Origin: Bacteroidales bacterium
GTDB taxonomy: Bacteria; Bacteroidota; Bacteroidia; Bacteroidales; UBA932
NCBI GenBank assembly: GCA_017551405.1
Contig: JAFZLP010000074.1
Span: 1 to 16,846, forward strand
Direction: 5' to 3'
Length of the DNA: 16,846 bases
Below are positions 1 through 5,708 of this stretch, in pieces; position 1 is the first letter of the stretch, and every line of letters begins with the position of its first letter. The notes beneath the pieces are model-generated. The model ran no database searches and was not told the origin of the DNA. It was given only the letters and a program-made list of their open reading frames with translations. The translations under genes were made by a program, and so were the position numbers.

Positions 1-48
1 CTGGAGGAACGCGGCGGCTAATACTATGACTGTCAATGTTCTTTTCAT
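1..48 (-). CDS. Exported protein of unknown function, N-terminal fragment (cut by left edge)
   Basis: Only the first 16 codons are inside the window, reading MKRTLTVIVLAAAFLQ. A Lys-Arg pair followed by a run of hydrophobic residues is a typical start of a Sec signal peptide, so the product is probably exported or a lipoprotein. The ATG lies 12 nt after the stop of the Gfo/Idh/MocA gene on the same strand, so the two are probably cotranscribed. No Shine-Dalgarno sequence is visible in the gap, as is usual in Bacteroidota. Function cannot be told from this fragment. In Bacteroidota such oxidoreductases often sit beside secreted sugar-processing proteins, but that is family knowledge and not visible here. 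Confidence 0.6.
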   Translation of the reverse strand, partial: MKRTLTVIVLAAAFLQ

Positions 49-60
49 GGCTTGGCGGAT

Positions 61-1368
61 TTAAATCATTGATGCCCAGGGGGCTCTCATAGGCTGGTCG
101 ATGAGCAGGTTGGCTGCGTCGTCGCCGATGAAACGCTGTTTGACCGGGTCGAAATTGAGAGTGCGGTTGAGCCTGAGAGCGCATGCACCCATGTTGACCA
201 CGGTGGCGCTGTGGTAACCGATTATTTCGTCCAGGGCGAAATGCTGGCGGTCTTTGACGCACTCGAGAAAGTCGGTGTGTCGGGGAGCGGGATCGGGCAG
301 TTCGTTGATGACGTCCATCACGTTGGGAATGGTGCATTCGAAGCCCTTGTACACCTTTCCGAGGGGGCCTTCGAGATACGGGACCTTGCCCTCGCTCTCG
401 AATCCTTCGCCTTCGAGGATGATTTTGCAGCCGTCGGCGTAGGTGTAGGTAATGCTGCGCCAGATTCCGACGGCGTCGGGATGCTGTTGCGGCGCATCCA
501 CCTCCACCTTGACGGGGAAGTCATTGTCCTTGCCGAGGATGTACTGGACCGGGTCGATGTAATGCTGGCCCATGTCTCCGAGGCCGCCGGACTCGTAGTC
601 CCAATAGCCGCGGAAGGTCTGGTGCACGCGATGCGGATGATAGGGCTTTTCGGGCGCCGGGCCGAGCCACATGTCGTAGTCGAGTTCCTGCGGGACGGGC
701 TCGGGAACCAGGTTTTCCTTTCCGGTCCAGTAGAACTTCCAGGCGAAGCCTGTGGCTCCGGAAATCCTGACGGTGAGCGGCCAGCCGAGAAGGCCGCTGT
801 CCACCAGCTTCTTGAGGGGCTCGACCGTTGTTCCGAGGCCGTAGAATGTGTCTTTGAAGCGGAACCAGGTGTCGAGGCGGAAGATCCTGCCGTATTTGTT
901 AACGGCGTCGACCACCTTCTTGCCTTCGCCTATGGTGCGGGTCATGGGCTTTTCACAGAAGATGTCCTTGCCCGCCCTGGCGGCCTCCACGGCCATTATT
1001 CCGTGCCAGTGGGAGGGAGTGGCGATGTGGACGATGTCGACGTTGGCGTCGTGGACCAGGTCGCGCCAGTCGGTGTAGGCCTGAAGCTTGGTCCCGAATC
1101 TGGTCTGCCCGGCCTCGAGGGCGCGGTTGAGATGGTTCGCATCCACGTCGCATACCGCGACGAGACGGCATTTTTCATCGCTGGCGAAGTGAAGCCCCGA
1201 CATGCCTATGCCGCCGACGCCTATGATGCCGCGAGTAAGCTGGTCGCTGGGAGCCACGCGGGTGCTGCCCGGCTCTCCCATCTTGCCGAACACGCTGCGC
1301 GGAAGGATTGTGAGCCCCGCGATTCCGAGTCCGGCTTTCCTGAGGAAGTCTCTTCTTGATTGACCCAT
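61..1368 (-). CDS. Tat-exported Gfo/Idh/MocA family NAD(P)-dependent oxidoreductase
   Basis: Predicted 435-aa dehydrogenase of the Gfo/Idh/MocA family, which oxidises or reduces sugars, inositols and their derivatives using a tightly held NAD(P). The start was placed at the ATG giving MGQSRRDFLRKAG because this is a classic twin-arginine signal (SRRDFL, residues 4-9) followed by a hydrophobic stretch (about 13-22). The reading frame continues 69 codons upstream, but that part looks non-coding and overlaps the divergent promoter region. The Rossmann fold starts near residue 47 with GVGGIGMSG (50-58). The family motif EKP is at 139-141. GGLGDMGQHYID (261-272) supplies the expected His269 and Asp272 of the substrate pocket. 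Tat export fits a protein that folds around its cofactor in the cytoplasm. The retained EKP motif argues for a dehydrogenase and against the related GH109 glycosidases. The substrate is unknown. It is the first gene of a minus-strand unit with the exported fragment downstream. Confidence 0.88.
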   Translation of the reverse strand: MGQSRRDFLRKAGLGIAGLTILPRSVFGKMGEPGSTRVAPSDQLTRGIIGVGGIGMSGLHFASDEKCRLVAVCDVDANHLNRALEAGQTRFGTKLQAYTDWRDLVHDANVDIVHIATPSHWHGIMAVEAARAGKDIFCEKPMTRTIGEGKKVVDAVNKYGRIFRLDTWFRFKDTFYGLGTTVEPLKKLVDSGLLGWPLTVRISGATGFAWKFYWTGKENLVPEPVPQELDYDMWLGPAPEKPYHPHRVHQTFRGYWDYESGGLGDMGQHYIDPVQYILGKDNDFPVKVEVDAPQQHPDAVGIWRSITYTYADGCKIILEGEGFESEGKVPYLEGPLGKVYKGFECTIPNVMDVINELPDPAPRHTDFLECVKDRQHFALDEIIGYHSATVVNMGACALRLNRTLNFDPVKQRFIGDDAANLLIDQPMRAPWASMI

Positions 1369-1404
1369 GGTATGTATGTGATTTTCGTTTGTGTTATTCT
1401 TTCC

Positions 1405-1412
1405 CAAATATA
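1405..1412 (-). promoter_or_regulatory. Bacteroidota-type -7 promoter box for the oxidoreductase gene
   Basis: On the minus strand the sequence reads TATATTTG, a perfect match to the Bacteroidota -7 consensus TAnnTTTG, 36 nt before the ATG at 1368. A TTTC, one base off the -33 element TTTG, lies at 1433-1436 with a 20-nt spacer. Confidence 0.55.
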
Positions 1413-1452
1413 ATGATTTTCCGCGACACTCGGAAATGCGCCCAAAAATGCT

Positions 1453-1460
1453 TATCTTGC
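1453..1460 (+). promoter_or_regulatory. Weak candidate -7 box for ettA
   Basis: TATCTTGC resembles the common Bacteroidota form TATCTTTGC with one T missing and ends 26 nt before the ettA ATG. No TTTG is seen at the expected -33 position. A sigma-70-like TATAAT at 1409-1414 in the same gap, 17 nt after a TTTG at 1388-1391, is an alternative. The ettA promoter must lie somewhere in 1369-1486, but its exact place is uncertain. Confidence 0.25.
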
Positions 1461-1486
1461 AGAGCACGAACAATTCAATTCCGCAC

Positions 1487-3181
1487 ATGGACCCGAACGA
1501 CCAGAAAATCATTTTCTCGATGGTTGGCGTGAGCAAGACCATCCCCCAGAACAACAGGCAGTTGCTCAAGAACATCTATCTCTCCTTCTTCTATGGTGCC
1601 AAGATCGGCATCATCGGCCTGAACGGAGCGGGAAAGTCGACGCTCATGAAGATAATCGCCGGCATAGACAAGCAGTACAAAGGAGAGGTGGTGTTCGCCC
1701 CGGGCTATTCCGTCGGCTACCTGGAGCAGGATCCGTACCTCGATCCCGAAAAAACCGTGAAGGAAATAGTTCAGGAAGGCGTCATGGAGCAGGTTGAACT
1801 GCTGAAGGAATATGAAGACATAAACCTGAAGTTCGGGCTGCCCGAGTATTACGAAGACCAGGACAAGATGAACGCTCTCATGGAGCGCCAGGCCGAGGTG
1901 CAGACCAAGATCGACGCCTGCGATGCCTGGAGCCTCGATTCCAAGCTGGAAAGGGCCATGGACGCCCTCCGCTGTCCGCCGGACGACCAGCTTGCCTCCT
2001 GCCTGAGCGGGGGAGAACGCCGCCGCGTGGCGCTCTGCCGCCTGCTCCTGCAGAAGCCCGACGTACTCCTGCTCGACGAGCCCACCAACCATCTTGACGC
2101 CGAGTCCATCGACTGGCTCGAGCAGCATCTGCAGCAATATGAGGGCACGGTGATAGCCGTTACCCACGACCGTTACTTCCTCGACCACGTGGCCGGCTGG
2201 ATCCTGGAACTTGACCGCGGCGAAGGCATCCCCTGGAAGGGGAACTACTCCAGCTGGCTCGACCAGAAGACAAAGCGCCTCGCCCTGGAGGAGAAGACTG
2301 CCAGCAAACGCGCCAAGACCCTCCAGCGGGAGCTGGAATGGATACACATGGCGCCCAAGGCCAGGCAGGCCAAGGGCAAGGCCCGACTCAACAGCTACAA
2401 CAAGCTGCTCGAAGAGGGCGTGAAGGAAAAGGAGGAGAAGCTCGAGATATTCATCCCCAACGGACCGCGCCTCGGAAACAAGGTGATCGAGGCCTCCCAC
2501 GTGTCCAAGGCCTACGGCGACAAGCTCCTTTACGACGATCTTAACTTCGTGCTTCCGCCTAACGGTATTGTTGGCGTAATTGGCCCTAACGGAGCGGGTA
2601 AAACAACTTTGTTCCGGCTTATTATGGGGCTTGAGAAGCCCGATTCCGGCACCTTCGAAGTGGGCGATACGGTCAAGCTCGCCTACGTGGACCAGCAGCA
2701 TGCCGGCATCGATCCCGAAAAGAGCATCTACGACGTAATCTCCGGCGGAAACGAGTTCATCCGCATGGGCGGACGCGACATCAACGCCAGGGCCTACCTG
2801 GCCAGGTTCAACTTCTCCGGCGCCGACCAGCAGAAACTCTGCGGCGCCCTCTCGGGCGGCGAAAGGAACCGCCTCCAGCTCGCCCTCGCGCTCAAAGAGG
2901 AGGGCAACGTGCTCCTGCTGGACGAGCCCACCAACGACATCGACGTCAACACCCTCCGAGCCCTGGAGGAGGCCCTGGACGATTTCGCCGGCTGCGCCGT
3001 CGTGATCAGCCACGACCGCTGGTTCCTGGACCGCATCTGCACGCACATACTGGCCTTCGAGGGCGACTCCAACGTCTATTATTTCGAAGGCTCCTACTCA
3101 GAATACGAGCAGAACAAGCTCCAGCGCCTGGGGCAGGAGGAACCGAAGCGGATGAAGTACCGCAAGCTCACTTCCGACTGA
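1487..3181 (+). CDS. ettA: Energy-dependent translational throttle protein EttA (ABC-F ATPase)
   Basis: Soluble 564-aa ABC-F protein with two ATPase domains. EttA binds the ribosomal E site and restrains or permits the first elongation steps according to the ATP/ADP ratio. Domain 1 has Walker A GLNGAGKS (44-51), signature LSGGE (173-177) and Walker B LLLDEP (194-199). Domain 2 has GPNGAGKT (366-373), LSGGE (456-460) and LLLDEP (476-481). Catalytic glutamates are E198 and E480. The charged linker lies at about 260-325. Stretches such as AGWILELDRGEGIPW (236-250) and the C-terminal EPKRMKYRK (552-560) closely match E. coli EttA (555 aa), which separates it from Uup or resistance-type ABC-F proteins. 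The start is the ATG giving MDPNDQK, which aligns with EttA. An in-frame extension of 32 codons upstream is rejected because it overlaps the promoter region and has no counterpart. It is the first gene of a unit with the polymerase and YolD genes. Confidence 0.93.
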   Translation: MDPNDQKIIFSMVGVSKTIPQNNRQLLKNIYLSFFYGAKIGIIGLNGAGKSTLMKIIAGIDKQYKGEVVFAPGYSVGYLEQDPYLDPEKTVKEIVQEGVMEQVELLKEYEDINLKFGLPEYYEDQDKMNALMERQAEVQTKIDACDAWSLDSKLERAMDALRCPPDDQLASCLSGGERRRVALCRLLLQKPDVLLLDEPTNHLDAESIDWLEQHLQQYEGTVIAVTHDRYFLDHVAGWILELDRGEGIPWKGNYSSWLDQKTKRLALEEKTASKRAKTLQRELEWIHMAPKARQAKGKARLNSYNKLLEEGVKEKEEKLEIFIPNGPRLGNKVIEASHVSKAYGDKLLYDDLNFVLPPNGIVGVIGPNGAGKTTLFRLIMGLEKPDSGTFEVGDTVKLAYVDQQHAGIDPEKSIYDVISGGNEFIRMGGRDINARAYLARFNFSGADQQKLCGALSGGERNRLQLALALKEEGNVLLLDEPTNDIDVNTLRALEEALDDFAGCAVVISHDRWFLDRICTHILAFEGDSNVYYFEGSYSEYEQNKLQRLGQEEPKRMKYRKLTSD

Positions 3182-3182
3182 C

Positions 3183-4679
3183 GTGCGCAGCTACATCGCC
3201 ATTGACCTGAAGTCGTTCTACGCTTCGGTGGAATGCGTGGAGAGGGGGCTCGACCCGCTCACCACCAATCTGGTCGTGGCCGACCTGAGCAGGACCGAAA
3301 AGACCATCTGCCTGGCCGTATCCCCGTCGCTCAAGGCTTATGGCATCCCCGGCAGGCCGCGCCTGTTCGAAGTCAACGAGAAACTGCGCTCCGTGAATGC
3401 GGAAAGGCGCCGGGCCGCGCCGTACCGCCGCTTCACCGGCAAATCCGCCGACGACCTGGCCCTGAAGGCGCATCCGGAGCTGGAAGTGGACTATATAACC
3501 GCGACTCCGCGCATGTCGCACTACATCCGCACCAGCACGCGCATCTACGGCATCTATCTCAAATACATCGCTCCGGAAGACATCCACGTGTACTCCATAG
3601 ACGAGGTGTTCATCGACGCCACAGCCTACCTGGATACATACAAAATGAGCGCGCACGAGCTGGCCATGAAGATGATTCGCGACGTGCTGGAGCAGACCGG
3701 GATAACCGCCACCGCGGGGATAGGCACCAACATGTATCTCTGCAAGATCGCGATGGATATCGTGGCCAAGCACATGACGCCCGACCGGGACGGGGTGAGG
3801 ATAGCCGAGCTGGATGAAATGTCGTACCGGAGGCTTCTGTGGGACCACGAGCCCATCACCGACTTCTGGCGCGTGGGCCACGGAATTGCCGCGCGTCTGG
3901 CCGGAATGGGAATCCGGACCATGGGGGACATCGCCCGGATGTCGCTGGACAGCGAGGAATACCTGTACAAGCAGTTCGGGATCAACGCCGAGCTGCTCAT
4001 CGACCACGCCTGGGGCTGGGAGCCCTGCACCATGGAATACATCAAGGCGTACAAGCCGGAGTTCAGCTCCATCAGCAACGGGCAGGTGCTCACCGAACCC
4101 TACAGCTTCGAAAGGTGCCGCGTCGTCGTCAAGGAGATGGCGGACGCCCTTGCGCTCCAGCTTGTGGACCGGGGAATGGTCAGCAGCCAGTTCGTGCTCT
4201 GGATCGGTTACGACACCGCAAGCCTTTCCGACCCCGCCATCCGCAAGCGCTACAAGGGGGCTGTCTCCAAAGACTGGTACGGCCGTCCGGTTCCCGCCCA
4301 TGTCCACGGTACGGCGAATCTCAAAAGGGCTGTCTCATCGTCCAGGCTTATTACGGAGGCGGTCATGAAAGTATACGACGAGCAGGTCGGGAAAGAGCTG
4401 CTGATAAGACGTATCTCATTGACAGCCAATCATATGGTAAGTGAAATCGAGGCGCGGAAAAAGGCTCCGCTCCAGCTCGACCTCTTCACCGACTACGAGG
4501 CGCAGAAAAAAGAAGAGGAGGAACGGGAAGAGAAGCTGGGCAGGGAGCACGTGCTGCAGGAAACCGTGCTGGAAATCAAGCGGAAATACGGAAAGAATTC
4601 GATTCTGAAGGGGATCAATTTCGAAGACGGCGCCACCGCCCGGGTGCGGAACGCGCAGATAGGAGGACACAAGGAATGA
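3183..4679 (+). CDS. Y-family (UvrX-type, ImpB/MucB/SamB) translesion DNA polymerase
   Basis: Predicted error-prone polymerase of 498 aa, closest in layout to Bacillus UvrX proteins, which copy past DNA lesions. The palm and fingers start with YIAIDLKSFYASVE (residues 4-17), giving metal-binding Asp8 and the steric-gate position Tyr13. The second acidic pair is Asp140-Glu141 in YSIDE. A helix-hairpin-helix-like segment (GHGIAARLAGMGIRTMGDI) is at 232-250 and the little-finger domain spans about 300-415. QLDLF at 431-435 is a canonical sliding-clamp binding pentapeptide. An E/K-rich stretch (436-452) and the family tail GKNSILKG...RNAQIGGHK (470-497) follow. The start is GTG, 1 nt after the ettA stop, and no in-frame ATG precedes the catalytic Asp8. 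Translation is probably coupled to ettA, and no separate promoter or LexA-like operator is visible. The gene overlaps the YolD-like gene by 4 nt (ATGA). Confidence 0.9.
   Translation: MRSYIAIDLKSFYASVECVERGLDPLTTNLVVADLSRTEKTICLAVSPSLKAYGIPGRPRLFEVNEKLRSVNAERRRAAPYRRFTGKSADDLALKAHPELEVDYITATPRMSHYIRTSTRIYGIYLKYIAPEDIHVYSIDEVFIDATAYLDTYKMSAHELAMKMIRDVLEQTGITATAGIGTNMYLCKIAMDIVAKHMTPDRDGVRIAELDEMSYRRLLWDHEPITDFWRVGHGIAARLAGMGIRTMGDIARMSLDSEEYLYKQFGINAELLIDHAWGWEPCTMEYIKAYKPEFSSISNGQVLTEPYSFERCRVVVKEMADALALQLVDRGMVSSQFVLWIGYDTASLSDPAIRKRYKGAVSKDWYGRPVPAHVHGTANLKRAVSSSRLITEAVMKVYDEQVGKELLIRRISLTANHMVSEIEARKKAPLQLDLFTDYEAQKKEEEEREEKLGREHVLQETVLEIKRKYGKNSILKGINFEDGATARVRNAQIGGHKE
4661..4666 (+). 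promoter_or_regulatory. Strong Shine-Dalgarno sequence for the YolD-like gene
   Basis: AGGAGG lies 9 nt before the ATG at 4676, inside the end of the polymerase gene. None of the other genes in the window has such a site, and Bacteroidota in general make little use of Shine-Dalgarno pairing. It supports the chosen YolD start. Confidence 0.5.
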
Positions 4680-4873
4680 AAGAGAACAGATACTCCGAAA
4701 TAATCGACATGCCCCATCACGTCTCCCCGAATCACCCGAAGATGACCATGATGCAGCGTGCCGCCCAGTTCGCGCCTTTCGCCGCCCTCGTCGGATTCGA
4801 AGACTCCATCAGGGAGGAGGGACGCCTGTCGCAGACAGAGGATGATCACAGTGTCATCGATGCGGAATTCTGA
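4676..4873 (+). CDS. Short YolD-like protein, probable partner of the Y-family polymerase
   Basis: The 65-aa product has the conserved N-terminal block of clostridial YolD-like proteins: a DMPHHVS segment (11-17), HPKM (20-23) and RAAQFAPFAAL (28-38). YolD-like genes are repeatedly found beside UvrX-type polymerases in Firmicutes, and a UmuD-like accessory role has been suggested, but the biochemistry is unknown. Here the ATG overlaps the polymerase stop by 4 nt, which implies coupled translation. YolD-like proteins are usually around 110 aa with a C-terminal beta-rich part. This one stops after EGRLSQTEDDHSVIDAEF, and the next bases are the promoter box and start of the kinase gene, so the C-terminal half is absent. 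It may be a genuine short form or a truncated remnant. The intact reading frame and good spacing favour a functional gene. Confidence 0.78.
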   Translation: MKENRYSEIIDMPHHVSPNHPKMTMMQRAAQFAPFAALVGFEDSIREEGRLSQTEDDHSVIDAEF

Positions 4874-4874
4874 C

Positions 4875-4882
4875 TATATTTG
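4875..4882 (+). promoter_or_regulatory. Bacteroidota -7 promoter box directly before the kinase start codon
   Basis: TATATTTG matches TAnnTTTG perfectly and ends only 4 nt before the ATG at 4887. Transcription from it would begin at or very near the start codon, giving a leaderless or nearly leaderless mRNA. No TTTG is seen at -33. The box lies right after the stop of the YolD-like gene. Confidence 0.5.
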
Positions 4883-4886
4883 TGCC

Positions 4887-5708
4887 ATGAATGAAAATCA
4901 GAATATCCTGCTTGTAAGCGACGTTGTAGGAATGGGAACAATTGCCAGCACGGCCATGTCTCCCATTCTTGCGTATATGGGTTTTTCCACTTATAACCTG
5001 CCTACTTCATTGGTCTCCAATAATTTCGGTTATGGCCAGTATGCCATGCTGGACACTACGGAATACCTTCGTCAGACTTTCCCGATATGGGAAAAACTGG
5101 GCTTCGGCTTCAGCGCCATCGCCACCGGCTTCATCCCTTCTGCCGAGCAGGCGGAACTCATTTCAAAATTCTGTGCCGCGCAGGCCGCTTCCGGCGCCCG
5201 GGTGTTCGTGGATCCCATAATGGGAGACCTCGGAGAGATGTACAAGGGCCTTCCCGCGACCATAGTCGACAATATGCGGGAAATGCTCCGCGTGGCCGAC
5301 ATCTGCTTCCCCAACTACACCGAAGCCTGCCTACTCGTCGACATGCCCTATAAGGAGGAAGGGGTGAGCCTTTCGGAAGCCCGCACCATGCTGGACGCCA
5401 TCCGCCGCTTCGGGGCCAAGTCCGTCCTGATCACAAGCATGAAGGTGGACGGCGTGCCTTCCGTGGCGGGGTACAATGCCGCGGACGGCAAATACTTCAT
5501 TATCAATTACGAAGAGCTGCCGCTGTTCTTCTCCGGAACGGGCGACCTCTTCTCCGCCATCCTCATCGGCCACATCCTCAAGGGGGAGGGCCTCGAGCCC
5601 GCCACCCGCAAGGCGGTGGACGGAGTTTACAATCTCATCCGCCTCAATAAAGACGCCGGGGACCCCTATAAAGGAATCCCCGTCGAAAAATACCTGACTA
5701 TACTTTAA
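4887..5708 (+). CDS. Pyridoxal/pyridoxamine kinase (PfkB-like, PdxK/PdxY type)
   Basis: Cytoplasmic 273-aa ribokinase-fold enzyme, predicted to phosphorylate pyridoxal, pyridoxamine or pyridoxine with ATP in vitamin B6 salvage. Diagnostic segments are the N-terminal LLVSDVVGMG (8-17), FVDPIMGD (107-114, Mg-ATP site), FPNYTEA (141-147) and SGTGD (216-220), in which Asp220 is the likely catalytic base in the anion hole. The length is normal for the family. The start is the ATG giving MNENQNILL. An upstream in-frame extension of 43 codons would overlap the whole YolD-like gene in another frame and is rejected. Codons up to about residue 50 are more AT-rich than the rest, which may keep the 5' mRNA unstructured. 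The gene stands alone between its own promoter box and the convergent rho gene. A hydroxymethylpyrimidine kinase role is less likely, given the overall pattern. Confidence 0.82.
   Translation: MNENQNILLVSDVVGMGTIASTAMSPILAYMGFSTYNLPTSLVSNNFGYGQYAMLDTTEYLRQTFPIWEKLGFGFSAIATGFIPSAEQAELISKFCAAQAASGARVFVDPIMGDLGEMYKGLPATIVDNMREMLRVADICFPNYTEACLLVDMPYKEEGVSLSEARTMLDAIRRFGAKSVLITSMKVDGVPSVAGYNAADGKYFIINYEELPLFFSGTGDLFSAILIGHILKGEGLEPATRKAVDGVYNLIRLNKDAGDPYKGIPVEKYLTIL

Noticed and set aside
211..1359. Plus-strand open frame opposite the oxidoreductase (382 codons)
   Set aside because: Composition and lack of motifs show it is the complement of the real gene.
1369..1575. N-terminal extension of 69 codons on the oxidoreductase
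   Set aside because: It would bury the Tat signal inside the protein, run over the promoter box and enter the start of ettA.
1475..3046. Long open frame on the minus strand opposite ettA (523 codons)
   Set aside because: It mirrors a well-recognised gene in a GC-rich genome. Its translation shows no family motif and is typical of a shadow frame.
3168..4307. Minus-strand open frame opposite the polymerase (379 codons)
   Set aside because: Shadow of a clear Y-family polymerase with intact catalytic residues. No motif on the opposite strand.
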